A DNA stretch of 64,000 nt from Achromobacter agilis (GTDB lineage: Bacteria > Pseudomonadota > Gammaproteobacteria > Burkholderiales > Burkholderiaceae_B). Below, one piece after another: positions 51,299-60,439 of the stretch. The position numbers and the translations under genes are program-made. The stretch covers positions 1 through 64,000 of the forward strand of contig NZ_UFQB01000026.1 of the NCBI RefSeq assembly GCF_900496965.1, given 5' to 3'. The notes beneath the pieces were generated by a model, which did not search any database, was not told where the DNA came from, and was given only the letters and a program-made list of their open reading frames with translations. Position 1 is the first letter of the stretch, and each line of letters opens with the position of its first letter.

Positions 51299-53500
51299 AT
51301 GAAGAAAACCACGACCTACCCTCTGCTGCTGGCCGCGTTCGCCAGCGGCTCCGCCCAGGCACTGACCACGGAACCCGCCGTGGAAACCCTGGCGCCCACC
51401 ATCGTGCATGGCGCCGCCCACGAAGAACCCGCCCCCAACGGCCCTATCGATCTGAACGTCCGCGACAGCACCGGCAGCCGCCTGGGATTGACCCTGCGCG
51501 AAACGCCCGCGAGCGTCACCGTAATCTCGCGCGAACAGATCGAGGCGCGGGGCTCGCTGAACACGCAGGAGATCGCCCGCGGCATACCCGGCGTGGACAA
51601 CGCATCGCCCCCCGGCAATGCCGGCGCCGTCAGCTATCGCGGCTTCTCCGGCGGCCAGGTTTCGCAGCTGTTCAACGGCATTTCCGTGCAGTACGACTCC
51701 GTCGCCGGCCGGCCGGTGGACAGCTGGATCTATGACCGGGTCGAAGCGATAGGCGGCCCCGCCACCTTCCTGTTCGGCGCTGGCGCGGTGGGCGGCGCCA
51801 TCAACTACGTCACCAAGCTGCCCGAGCGCGACACCTTTTATGACGGCCAGTTGCGGCTGGGTTCGTTCGACAGCCGGCAGATATCCGCCGGCCTGAACCA
51901 GCAGCTGGCGGGCGAACCTGGCGGCCGCGGCCACTATCTGCGCATCGACGCCAATACCGGATCCAGCCACGGTTGGGTCGACGGCAACCATTCCCGCGCC
52001 AGCCAGATCGCCGCCTCGCTCCTGTCCGACCTGGGTGATGACGTGACCCAGACCTTCGCCTTCGAATACCAGCACGAGCAGGTGGACCGCCCCTATTGGG
52101 GCACGCCCTTGAAAACAGACGCCGATGGCGTGGTGCGGAGCACGGGCCGCATCCTCGATGGCACGCGCTTCAAGAACTACAACGTGAACGACGGCCTGTA
52201 CGAACAGTCCGTGCTCTGGGCGCGCTCGCTGACGGAGTGGCGCGCCGGCCCGAACCTGACGCTGAAGAACACGCTGTACTACTACCGCGCCGAACGCGAC
52301 TACCGGAACCTGGAAAACTACCGCCTGAACGCCGGCAACAGCCTGGTGCTGCGGTCCGGCGCGCTATTGCAGCGCCATGAGCAAAGCCTGATCGGCAACC
52401 GGGTGGAAGGCCTGTACCGATCCACCCTGGCCGGCCTGCCCAGCGACTGGTCCTTCGGCGTCGACGTCAGCCAGAACAAGATCACGCGCTATCCCACCAG
52501 CCTGCCCGCCCAGGTGGACGCGGTAGATCCCTACGATTTCTCGCCCGGCGACTTCTACGACATCCCCGGCATGACGCGCGGCCACACCGCCGACCGCGAC
52601 AACCGCATCCGCACGCTGGCGCTGACCCTGGAAAACCGCAGCGAGGTGCTGCCGGGCGTCGCCATCGTGTCGGCGCTGCGCAAGGACTTCATCGACGTGG
52701 ACCTGACCAACCGCCGCGCCGTCACGGCGTCCTCGCCCGCCAGCGCCCAGCGCAGCTACTCGCCCCTGACCGGGCGGCTGGGCGTCAATTGGGAGCTGAG
52801 TCCGGAAGCCTCGCTGTACGCGCAGTACGCGACCGCCGCGGACCCTCCGTCGGGCCTGCTGGCCACCGCCTCCTTCGCCGACGTGCTGAACAATGACAAG
52901 CTCACCACCGGCAGGCAGGCCGAAGTGGGCGGCAAGTTCAACTTCTGGGATGGCCGGGGCTCGGCCACCGTGGCCGTCTACGAAATCAAGCGCAAGAACA
53001 TGGCCACCGCCGACCCCGACAATCCAGGCGTCAGCCTGCCCGTGGGCGCGCAATCCGCGCGCGGTATCGAACTGGCCGGCGGCCTGCAATTGACATCCCA
53101 GCTTTCCCTGCAGGGCAACGTCGCGTTCGTAGACCCGAAGTACGACGATTTCTCCCAATCGGTCGGCGGGGTCTCGGTCTCGCGCAACGGCAATGTGCCG
53201 ACCAACACGCCGCGCCGCCTCGCCAACCTCTGGCTCGACTATGCGTTCCAGCCCGGCTGGACCGCCAGCGTGGCCGCGCGCTACGTGGGCCGCATGTACG
53301 CGGATGCCGCCAACACCGTCTGGACGCCGTCCTACACGGTGTTCGATGCGGCGCTGTCGCACCGGATCAACCGCAATCTCAACGTGACGGCGCGCGTTCG
53401 CAACCTGACCGACAAAGTCTACGCCGCGAACGCGACCCCGACCATGTACTACCTGGGCGCGCCGCGCTCGGTGGAACTCACGTTGCAGGCTCGCTTCTGA
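51299..53500 (+). CDS. TonB-dependent siderophore-type receptor
   Basis: A 733-residue outer-membrane receptor. Signal peptide (cut near ...AQALT), plug domain (about 55-175, with RETPASVTVISREQIEARG and GAGAVGGAINYVTK) and a 22-strand barrel ending in the aromatic VELTLQARF. These features fit the FhuA/FpvA-like siderophore receptor class, but the ligand is not known; the neighbouring DUF2946 and PepSY-TM genes would also fit a copper or heme-like substrate. No clear Fur box was found. Confidence 0.92.
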   Translation: MKKTTTYPLLLAAFASGSAQALTTEPAVETLAPTIVHGAAHEEPAPNGPIDLNVRDSTGSRLGLTLRETPASVTVISREQIEARGSLNTQEIARGIPGVDNASPPGNAGAVSYRGFSGGQVSQLFNGISVQYDSVAGRPVDSWIYDRVEAIGGPATFLFGAGAVGGAINYVTKLPERDTFYDGQLRLGSFDSRQISAGLNQQLAGEPGGRGHYLRIDANTGSSHGWVDGNHSRASQIAASLLSDLGDDVTQTFAFEYQHEQVDRPYWGTPLKTDADGVVRSTGRILDGTRFKNYNVNDGLYEQSVLWARSLTEWRAGPNLTLKNTLYYYRAERDYRNLENYRLNAGNSLVLRSGALLQRHEQSLIGNRVEGLYRSTLAGLPSDWSFGVDVSQNKITRYPTSLPAQVDAVDPYDFSPGDFYDIPGMTRGHTADRDNRIRTLALTLENRSEVLPGVAIVSALRKDFIDVDLTNRRAVTASSPASAQRSYSPLTGRLGVNWELSPEASLYAQYATAADPPSGLLATASFADVLNNDKLTTGRQAEVGGKFNFWDGRGSATVAVYEIKRKNMATADPDNPGVSLPVGAQSARGIELAGGLQLTSQLSLQGNVAFVDPKYDDFSQSVGGVSVSRNGNVPTNTPRRLANLWLDYAFQPGWTASVAARYVGRMYADAANTVWTPSYTVFDAALSHRINRNLNVTARVRNLTDKVYAANATPTMYYLGAPRSVELTLQARF

Positions 53501-53524
53501 GCGCCGCGCCAGGACAGACCCGCC

Positions 53525-55057
53525 ATGAACCCGACACTCCCCTCTTCGTCCCGGCGCCCCGCCGGACCGCCGCTGACGGCCCGCGCCAAGCGATGGCTGT
53601 ACCTGATCCATCGCTGGGCAGGCATCGTGCTGTGCCTGTTCTTCGCCATGTGGTTCATTTCCGGCGTGGTCATGATGTATGTGGGCTATCCGAAGCTCAC
53701 GCCGCAGGAACGCCTGGCGCATCTGCCGCCGCTGGATCCTGCGGCCATCGCGGTGACGCCGTCGCAGGCGCTGGCCGCGGCGGGCGCGAAGGATGCCGCC
53801 GGACTGAGCCTGGTCGCCGCCCGCGGCGGCGCGCCGGTCTATCTGGTGCCGGGCGAAGCACGGCGGGCGCCCAGAATAGTGGACGCATCCAGCGGCGCCC
53901 TCCTGCCGCCCGCCGATGCCGCGACCGCTCTGGCGACCGCCAAGGCCTGGTCCCGCGGACAGTACGCCGCGCGGTACGAGGGAACGGTGGACGAGGACGT
54001 CTTCACCCATTCCCGCGCGCTCGGTCCCGACCGGCCGCTGCACCGGGTAGACCTGGACGACCCCGCGCGCACGCGGCTGTACATCTCGTCCGCCACCGGG
54101 ATGGTGGTGCTCGACGCCACCCGCGCCGAGCGCGGCTGGAACTACGCCGGCGCCTGGATCCATTGGCTGTATCCGTTCCGCGGCAATGCGCTGGACGCCT
54201 GGTGGCACGACATCGTGGTGTGGCTGTCGGTAGCCGGTGTGCTGGCCGCGCTGACGGGCACGGTGGTCGGGATCCTGCGCTGGCGCTTTGCGCGGCCATA
54301 CGCCAGCGGCAGCCGCTCGCCCTACCGCGAGCGCATGATGCGCTGGCATCACCTCAGCGGCCTGCTGTTCGCCGCCGTCACCATCACCTGGATCTTCAGC
54401 GGACTGATGTCGATGAACCCGTGGAAACTGTTCAGCGGCGGCGCGCCGCCGCTGGCCCAGGCGGCCTATGCCGGCGCGGCGGGCACGGCGCCGCTGGCCG
54501 CGCCTCGAGCGCTGATCGCGGCCCTGCCCGCTGCGCCCCGCGAGTTGCGCTGGACGCGCGCGGACGGCCACGACGTGGTGCTGGCGCGCACGGCCGCCGG
54601 CGCCCCTCAAGTGCTGTCCGCCCACGACGCGCAACCCCATGCCTTCGACCCGGCGGCGTTGCGCGCCGCCGCGGCCCGCCTGGTGCCGGGCGCCCGGCTC
54701 GCCCGCGTCGATACGCTGAATGCCTACGACTTCTATTACTACGCCCGCGACGAGCACGCGATGCTCGGCCACGTCGAAAAGCCGCTGCCCGCGTGGCGGC
54801 TGATCTACGACGATCCGCAAGCGACCTGGGCCTACCTGGATCCGCGCACGGGCCAGATACTGGGCCGCCAGGATCGCGCATCGCGCGCCAGCCGCTGGCT
54901 GTTCGCGTTTCTGCACAGCTGGGACTGGACCGGCCTGCTGGCCCGCCGCCCGCTTTGGGACGCCCTGCTGATCTTCCTTAGCCTGGGTGGCCTGGCGCTC
55001 AGTCTGACGGGCGTGGTCATCGGCTGGCGGCGCCTGGGAAAAAAACTGCGCGCCTGA
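53525..55057 (+). CDS. PepSY-associated TM protein (PiuB family)
   Basis: A 510-residue inner-membrane protein with PepSY-TM architecture: first helix LYLIHRWAGIVLCLFFAMWF, a middle helix near 225-250, a third at RWHHLSGLLFAAVTITWIFSG and C-terminal helices after about 460, with periplasmic PepSY-like segments between. The family is found with siderophore receptors and may reduce or release the metal in the periplasm. It follows the receptor gene by 24 nt and is likely cotranscribed. Confidence 0.9.
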   Translation: MNPTLPSSSRRPAGPPLTARAKRWLYLIHRWAGIVLCLFFAMWFISGVVMMYVGYPKLTPQERLAHLPPLDPAAIAVTPSQALAAAGAKDAAGLSLVAARGGAPVYLVPGEARRAPRIVDASSGALLPPADAATALATAKAWSRGQYAARYEGTVDEDVFTHSRALGPDRPLHRVDLDDPARTRLYISSATGMVVLDATRAERGWNYAGAWIHWLYPFRGNALDAWWHDIVVWLSVAGVLAALTGTVVGILRWRFARPYASGSRSPYRERMMRWHHLSGLLFAAVTITWIFSGLMSMNPWKLFSGGAPPLAQAAYAGAAGTAPLAAPRALIAALPAAPRELRWTRADGHDVVLARTAAGAPQVLSAHDAQPHAFDPAALRAAAARLVPGARLARVDTLNAYDFYYYARDEHAMLGHVEKPLPAWRLIYDDPQATWAYLDPRTGQILGRQDRASRASRWLFAFLHSWDWTGLLARRPLWDALLIFLSLGGLALSLTGVVIGWRRLGKKLRA

Positions 55058-55122
55058 AGCGCGGACGCGGATGCACTATGCTCAGTGCCTCGCAAGACGA
55101 TTCACCGGAAAGAGGAGCCTTT

Positions 55123-55551
55123 ATGTCCGACGTAACCATCTATCACAACCCCAAGTGCGGCACCTCCCGCAATACCCTGGCCATGATCCGCAACGCGGGC
55201 ATCGAACCCAACGTCGTGCTGTACCTGGAAACGCCGCCGTCGCGCGCGACACTGCAGGCGCTGCTCAAACAGGCCGGCATCGGCGTGCGCGACGCCTTGC
55301 GCGAAAAAGGGACGCCCTACCAGGAACTGGGCCTGGACGACGCGTCCCTCTCGGACGACGCCCTGCTGGATGCCATTGAACAGCATCCCATCCTGCTGAA
55401 CCGCCCGTTTGTCTCGACGCCGCTGGGCGCCCGCCTGTGCCGTCCGTCGGAACTCGTGCTGGACATTCTGCCGGCTCCGCAGCAAGGCGCCTTCGCCAAG
55501 GAAGACGGCGAAGCCGTGATCGACGCGCAGGGCAAGCGCATCCAGAAGTAA
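55123..55551 (+). CDS. arsC: Arsenate reductase (glutaredoxin type)
   Basis: A 142-residue reductase of the ArsC/Spx fold. The catalytic Cys12 is in NPKCGTSR and the arginine triad includes RPFVSTP and ARLCRP. The ATG at 55123 follows AAGAGGAGCC and gives the family length; an upstream ATG at 55078 lacks a site. No other ars genes are adjacent, so it may act in general detoxification. Confidence 0.93.
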   Translation: MSDVTIYHNPKCGTSRNTLAMIRNAGIEPNVVLYLETPPSRATLQALLKQAGIGVRDALREKGTPYQELGLDDASLSDDALLDAIEQHPILLNRPFVSTPLGARLCRPSELVLDILPAPQQGAFAKEDGEAVIDAQGKRIQK

Positions 55552-55642
55552 AACCACGGGATTCGGCGCATTTTGTAAGCGGACTGACGGGAATCCTCAT
55601 TACCATCGCGGCTATTGGTTTGTTACGTTGCGATGACGCGTC

Positions 55643-56248
55643 ATGAATTCCCTGGAAAGCCTCAACCAGTCCCTGTTTCTTCTGGCCAACGCCGATCCCG
55701 CCACCCCGGTATGGCGGATCCACGCCGCCATGCTGGTGGCCAACAAGCTGATCCTGCTCGTGCCCGGCGCGCTGGCCGCGGCCTGGCTGTGGGGCGGCGA
55801 AGCGCAGCGTAACCTGGCGCTGAAGGCGCTGGCCAGCATTGCGCTGGGGCTCTTCGCCAGCTATCTGTGCGGCGCACTGTGGCCGCATCCCCGCCCATTC
55901 GCTGTCGGGCTGGGGCACGCGTTCTTCCCGCACGCGGCGACCGCGTCGTTTCCCAGCAATCACACCATCATCATCGCCACCCTGGCCTTCGCGCTGATCT
56001 TCGACCGGCGCTGGGCCGGCCTGGGCTGGGCCGCGCTGGCGCTGGCGGTGCTGGTTGGCGGGTCTCGCGTCTACCTCGGCGTGCATTACCCGCTGGACAT
56101 CGCCGGCGGACTGGCGCTGGCGCCGCTTGCCGCGGGCGCCACGCTGCCGGTGTGGAACCGCGCGGGCGCGCCGCTGACCGCGGCCGCGCAGGGCCTGTAC
56201 CGCAAAGTGCTGGCCCTGCCCATCGCCCGCGGCTGGATCCGCGCGTAA
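55643..56248 (+). CDS. PAP2-family phosphatase, BcrC-like undecaprenyl diphosphatase
   Basis: A 201-residue membrane protein with five to six helices and the three phosphatase motifs: RP in WPHPRPF, PSNHT in SFPSNHT, and SRVYLGVHYPLDI with the catalytic histidine. The PSNHT form is typical of BcrC-type undecaprenyl pyrophosphatases, which recycle the cell wall lipid carrier. It stands alone, convergent with the Bug gene 3 nt away. Confidence 0.9.
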   Translation: MNSLESLNQSLFLLANADPATPVWRIHAAMLVANKLILLVPGALAAAWLWGGEAQRNLALKALASIALGLFASYLCGALWPHPRPFAVGLGHAFFPHAATASFPSNHTIIIATLAFALIFDRRWAGLGWAALALAVLVGGSRVYLGVHYPLDIAGGLALAPLAAGATLPVWNRAGAPLTAAAQGLYRKVLALPIARGWIRA

Positions 56249-56251
56249 GGC

Positions 56252-57232
56252 TCAGTTGATCGCGACCTTGGCGTCCTTGACCAGCTTGGCGTAGTTCTCG
56301 GTATCGGCGCCGATCCGCGCCTTCATTTCGGCGGGGCTATCGCCGATGGGCACTGCGCCGATCTCCGCCATGCGGCGCGAGAAATCCGGCGAACGGATGA
56401 TCTTGACCATTTCCGCGTTCAACCGGTCGACCACGTCCTTGGGCGCGGCGGCCGGCGCCAGCACGCCGAACCACGTGCCCATGTCGAACGGCTTCAGGCC
56501 CGCCTCTTCCATCGTGGGCACGTCGGGCAGCGCCGCCGAACGCTTGTTCGTGGTTACGGCCAGCGCGCGCAGCTTGCCGCTCTGGATGTGCGCAAGCACC
56601 GGCGTGACCGTGTCGAACGACATGTCGATCTGCCCGCCCAGCAGGTCGGTGGTCAGCGGTCCGCTGCCTTTGTAGGGCACGTGCAGCAGTTTCACGTGGC
56701 CCTCTTTCTCGAACTGCGCGCCGATCAAATGCTGACCGGTGCCCATGCCGTTCGATCCGAAGGTCAGCTTGCCCGGCGCGGCCCGCGCCATCGTCAGCAG
56801 GCCCTGCACATCCTTGGCGTCCAGTTTGGGATTCACCACCAGGACATTGGGCACCAGCGCGACCGTCGTCACCGGCGCGAAGTCCTTCTGGAAGTCGTAG
56901 TGCAGGCTCTTGTAGACGCTGGTGGCGATCGTATGGTGCACCGCCCCCATCAGCAGCGTGTAGCCGTCGGGCGCCGCCTTGGCCACGTAGTCCGCGCCCA
57001 GCGTCGATCCGGCGCCGGGCTTGTTCTCCACCACCACCGGCTGGCCCAGGCTCTTGGACAGCTCCTGTCCCAGCGCGCGGGCCAGAACGTCGGTGGTCCC
57101 GCCCGCCGGAAACGGCACGACCAGGTTGATCGGCCGGACGGGATAGGACTGCGCCGACGCCCCGCCCGCGAAGGACAGGCCCAACAGGCAGGCGAACGCC
57201 AAGGCGCGCGCGGAAACGGCTTTCTGATGCAT
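56252..57232 (-). CDS. Bug-type tripartite tricarboxylate receptor (TctC family)
   Basis: A 326-residue periplasmic receptor with a signal peptide (cut near ...GASAQ) and Bug motifs (PINLVVPFPAGGTTDVLAR, VVENKPGAGSTLGADYVA, PDVPTMEEAGL). It is 93 nt downstream of a tartrate/malate-type dehydrogenase gene on the same strand, so its ligand may be tartrate, malate or a relative. No TctA or TctB membrane genes are present. Confidence 0.9.
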   Translation of the reverse strand: MHQKAVSARALAFACLLGLSFAGGASAQSYPVRPINLVVPFPAGGTTDVLARALGQELSKSLGQPVVVENKPGAGSTLGADYVAKAAPDGYTLLMGAVHHTIATSVYKSLHYDFQKDFAPVTTVALVPNVLVVNPKLDAKDVQGLLTMARAAPGKLTFGSNGMGTGQHLIGAQFEKEGHVKLLHVPYKGSGPLTTDLLGGQIDMSFDTVTPVLAHIQSGKLRALAVTTNKRSAALPDVPTMEEAGLKPFDMGTWFGVLAPAAAPKDVVDRLNAEMVKIIRSPDFSRRMAEIGAVPIGDSPAEMKARIGADTENYAKLVKDAKVAIN

Positions 57233-57325
57233 GGTTGTCTCCTGGATACGAATGGATTTCGCTTCTTCTATTCGCCGCGTTGCGGTGCGGGAGAGGGTCT
57301 GCGCCCTCGTCCCGCATGATTGCCG

Positions 57326-58411
57326 CTAGGCGGCCTTGGCCGGCGCCAGTGCCGCCAGCTTCGCGCAGACCGCCTCGGTGACCTGGCCGGTGGTCGCGCT
57401 GCCGCCCAGATCGCCGGTGTGCAGTTGGGGATCGGCGGTCACGCTTTCGATCGCCTGCATGAGCCGGGCGGCAGCCTGGGTTTCACCCAGGTGCTCCAGC
57501 AGCATGACCACCGACCAGAACGTGCCCACCGGATTCGCCAGCCCCTTGCCCATGATGTCGAAGGCGGAACCGTGGATGGGTTCGAACATGGACGGATAGC
57601 GGCGCTCGGGGTCGATGTTGCCGGTGGGCGCGATGCCCAGGCTGCCCGCCAGCGCCGCCGCCAGGTCGCTCAGGATGTCGGCATGCAGGTTGGTGGCGAC
57701 GATGGTGTCCAGCGACGCCGGACGGTTCACCATGCGCGCCGTGGCGGCGTCGACCAGTTCCTTGTCCCAGGTCACGTCGGGAAATTCGCGGCTGACCTGC
57801 AGCGCGATCTCGTCCCACATCACCATGGCGTGGCGCTGCGCGTTGGATTTGGTGATCACCGTCAGCAGCTTGCGCGGACGCGATTGCGCCAGCTTGAATG
57901 CGAAGCGCAGGATGCGCTCCACCCCGGCGCGGGTCATGATGGACACGTCCGTGGCGGCTTCGATGGGATGGCCCTGGTGGACCCGGCCGCCGACGCCCGA
58001 GTATTCGCCCTCGGAGTTCTCACGCACGATGACCCAGTTGAGCTGCTCCGGCGTGCAGCGCTTGAGCGGCGCGTCGATGCCCGGCAGGATGCGCGTCGGG
58101 CGCACGTTGGCGTACTGGTCGAAGCCCTGGCAGATCTTCAGCCTCAGGCCCCACAGCGTGATGTGGTCGGCGATATGCGGGTCGCCGGCAGAGCCGAACA
58201 GGATCGCGTCTTGGTCGCGCAGCGCGTCCAGGCCGTCGGCCGGCATCATCACGCCATGCTTGCGGTAGTAGTCGCCGCCCCAGTCGAAATCCTGGAACTC
58301 GAACCGCAGGCCGTCCTGCGCGGCAAGCTCCTGCATGATCCGCCTTCCGGCGGGAATCACTTCCTTGCCGATGCCGTCGCCGGGGATGGTTGCAATGCGA
58401 TAGGTCTTCAT
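57326..58411 (-). CDS. ttuC: Tartrate dehydrogenase / D-malate dehydrogenase (decarboxylating)
   Basis: A 361-residue member of the isocitrate/isopropylmalate dehydrogenase family. The subgroup is seen in IATIPGDGIGKEV, LWGLRLKICQGFDQYANVRP, IVRENSEGEYSGVGG and the Lys-containing ITKSNAQRH, then DPERRYPSMFEPIHGSA. TtuC/DmlA enzymes oxidise tartrate or D-malate with NAD. The ATG at 58411 matches the family start. With the downstream Bug receptor it forms a likely uptake-and-oxidation unit. Confidence 0.88.
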   Translation of the reverse strand: MKTYRIATIPGDGIGKEVIPAGRRIMQELAAQDGLRFEFQDFDWGGDYYRKHGVMMPADGLDALRDQDAILFGSAGDPHIADHITLWGLRLKICQGFDQYANVRPTRILPGIDAPLKRCTPEQLNWVIVRENSEGEYSGVGGRVHQGHPIEAATDVSIMTRAGVERILRFAFKLAQSRPRKLLTVITKSNAQRHAMVMWDEIALQVSREFPDVTWDKELVDAATARMVNRPASLDTIVATNLHADILSDLAAALAGSLGIAPTGNIDPERRYPSMFEPIHGSAFDIMGKGLANPVGTFWSVVMLLEHLGETQAAARLMQAIESVTADPQLHTGDLGGSATTGQVTEAVCAKLAALAPAKAA

Positions 58412-58551
58412 AGGCCGACAGGGCTCCTTGCTGGTGAGGTTCTGTCGGCACTGTACTGAGGCGGCCAGGCCCCGACCGCAGCAGAATTCAAAACAACTTT
58501 TACTTGAAGTTGAAGATGGCGCCCGCCCGCGCGCGAATCGCAACCGCCAAT

Positions 58552-58582
58552 GAAAAACAGCGCCCACATGGGGCGCTGTTTC
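58552..58582 (-). terminator. Terminator of the DUF3829 gene
   Basis: Stem AACAGCGCCC/GGGCGCTGTT with a 5-nt loop. Read on the minus strand it ends in a five-T run, so it should terminate the DUF3829 transcript, which comes from higher coordinates. Confidence 0.8.
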
Positions 58583-58621
58583 AGGTGGCGGCCAAGACAA
58601 GGCCGCCGCCGCTTGCCGGAA

Positions 58622-59593
58622 TCAGCAGCGGCCGATATTCAGATTGGAGATCAGGTTGTTGAAATCCTGGCGCAGGCTGTAGGCGTCATCCACGATCGTG
58701 GGACGCATCGCCTTGAAAGCGCCCGTGCGCGCGGCGTCTTCCTTGTAGCGGCCATTGTTCGTGTGCTCCAGCACCTTGCGGCCGGCGCCCAGGAAACTAT
58801 TGACCTGCATCATCGTGCTGGCGCAGCCCTTCGGGTCGGCTTCGCGCGTCTTCTTGTCAAAGCCCAGCGCCATTTCGTTCATCTTGTCCAGCGCTTGCTT
58901 GAACGCCTCTTGGTCGGCCCCCAGGCCCGTGCCGTCGAAAATGCCCGACGCCTTGTCCATCGTGGACTTGCCGTAATAGACCAGGCCGGCGCGGTAATAG
59001 GCGACCGAGTCCTTCGCGGCCTTTTCGAAGGCTTCCTTGGTGTTGGCCGTGTCCTTCACGGAGATGCCGCGGTAGAAGGCGCTCTCCGTCTTCACGACCT
59101 CGGTCAGCGCCGCGACGTAGGCGGGACTCTTTTCCCGCGCCAGCGCGCCATTGTCCGACAGGAAGGTCTTGGCGGCCGCATAGTTCTGCAGTTCGTTGCT
59201 CAGCGGCGCCAGCTTGCCCAGCGCGTCCGAGAATTCCTTGGCGGGCGCATCGATCTCGGGGATCGGCGCCGTCATCGCCAGCGCCTTGTCGAGCTTTTCC
59301 TTGGCGCGCAGGATGGTGGAATCGTTGCCGATGACGAAATCCTTGATTGGCTTTCCTTCCTTGAGCTTCGGCGCCGCATAGGTTTCGTAGCGGTCCAGCG
59401 TTTCTTCGAACGACGTCGAGATGCCGTTGGCGGCATCGACGTACTGGTTGTACTTGATGATCTCGGCCTGGGCGGTGGTCGGCTCGGCCGCCTTCGCCTC
59501 CTTCTTTGCGCTATCGTCGCCGCACGCGGCGAGCGCCAGCGTAACGGCCAGAACGGCGGACATGCGCAAGGGGCGCGACATAAGCATCTTCAT
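58622..59593 (-). CDS. DUF3829 lipoprotein (YiiG-like)
   Basis: A 323-residue exported lipoprotein: lipobox LAAC with lipid-bearing Cys24 and an adjacent Gly-Asp-Asp. The mature protein is mostly helical, matching DUF3829/YiiG (KYNQYVDAANGISTSFEETLDRY, YYGKSTMDKASGIFDG, LRQDFNNLISNLN). Function is unknown. It is a single-gene unit bounded by a strong terminator. Confidence 0.85.
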   Translation of the reverse strand: MKMLMSRPLRMSAVLAVTLALAACGDDSAKKEAKAAEPTTAQAEIIKYNQYVDAANGISTSFEETLDRYETYAAPKLKEGKPIKDFVIGNDSTILRAKEKLDKALAMTAPIPEIDAPAKEFSDALGKLAPLSNELQNYAAAKTFLSDNGALAREKSPAYVAALTEVVKTESAFYRGISVKDTANTKEAFEKAAKDSVAYYRAGLVYYGKSTMDKASGIFDGTGLGADQEAFKQALDKMNEMALGFDKKTREADPKGCASTMMQVNSFLGAGRKVLEHTNNGRYKEDAARTGAFKAMRPTIVDDAYSLRQDFNNLISNLNIGRC

Positions 59594-59737
59594 TTCCTGT
59601 TGCGGTTGCTATGAGGGGACGGATGATATGCCCGCTCATTGCTTAACACGCTACAAAGTCATTCAGTCATGTCACAAGAGTTTTCAACCCGCGACCAGCT
59701 GCGAATAGAGCCGGCCGCGCGTTATGCGACGCCTGGC

Positions 59738-60292
59738 TCAGCCCCGCGCGGCGAGGGGCCGCCGGGCCGTGAGCCAGCGCGCTTCATGGTCCAGCAGCCA
59801 GCGTTTGCGGTGCAACCCGCCGCCATAACCGGTCAGCGACGCGTTCGCGCCCACGACGCGGTGGCAAGGCACAACGATGCCGATGGGATTCGCGCCGTTG
59901 GCCAGCCCCACCGCGCGCACGGCCGTGGGACGCGCGATGCGGTCCGCGAGAGCGCCGTACGTGATGGGCGCACCGCCCGCGATGCCCCGCAGCGCCTGCC
60001 ACACCTGGCGCTGGAAGTCGGTGCCGCCGGTGGCGACGGCCAGCGTGTCGATGGCGTCGACCGCCCCGTCGAAATAGGCTTCGAGCGCGCGCCGGGCGGG
60101 CGAGGCCTGCGTCGCGTCGCGCAGCTCGATGGCCTGCTTGCGGTACTGCCTGTGCAGCAGCCTGTGCATGCGCGTTTCGAAGTCCTCCCAGTCCACCGCG
60201 CGCAGTTGCCGCCGGTCGTCGCTGAGGATCAGCATCTGGCCGATGGGCGTCGGCACGCGCTCAAGGAAAAAGACCTGAGGGTGAAGGGACAT
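59738..60292 (-). CDS. ogt: Methylated-DNA-protein cysteine methyltransferase
   Basis: A 184-residue suicide DNA-repair enzyme that removes O6-alkyl groups from guanine. The acceptor cysteine lies in GIVVPCHRVVG, with the DNA-binding helix before it (ITYGALADRIARP, AVGLANGANP). The ATG at 60292 begins MSLHPQVFFLERVPTPIG, the family-like start; longer upstream starts reach into the divergent gene promoter. It is divergent from the Ada/AlkA fusion gene. Confidence 0.92.
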   Translation of the reverse strand: MSLHPQVFFLERVPTPIGQMLILSDDRRQLRAVDWEDFETRMHRLLHRQYRKQAIELRDATQASPARRALEAYFDGAVDAIDTLAVATGGTDFQRQVWQALRGIAGGAPITYGALADRIARPTAVRAVGLANGANPIGIVVPCHRVVGANASLTGYGGGLHRKRWLLDHEARWLTARRPLAARG

Positions 60293-60354
60293 GGCACGGA
60301 CTCCGGCAAATGGGGAAACATGCGAAATATAGACCCGGCCGCCGCGCGCCGCTG

Positions 60355-60403
60355 GCGGTTTCCGGACAGGAATGCCCGCCGTACAACAGTGTCCGGAAAC
60401 CGC
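60355..60403. promoter_or_regulatory. 14-bp inverted repeat between ogt and ada/alkA genes
   Basis: Arms GCGGTTTCCGGACA (60355-60368) and TGTCCGGAAACCGC (60390-60403) are perfect inverted repeats 21 nt apart, in the 147-nt gap between the divergent repair genes. A two-site operator for a shared regulator, perhaps the Ada-like HTH of the fusion protein, is plausible. It does not resemble the E. coli Ada box, so the call rests on symmetry and position. Confidence 0.5.
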
Positions 60404-60439
60404 TAGATTCCGGATGTGCGCCGGCGTTAGCATGGCCGC

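Noticed and set aside
48722-53500. FecI-FecR-FecA signalling system
   Set aside because: The sigma and anti-sigma pair is not FecI/FecR-like, and the receptor lacks an evident N-terminal signalling domain; repeats and another gene lie between them.
52364-54916. 850-codon minus-strand frame opposite the TonB receptor and PepSY-TM genes
   Set aside because: It spans two genes that are well supported on the plus strand and has no recognisable motif.
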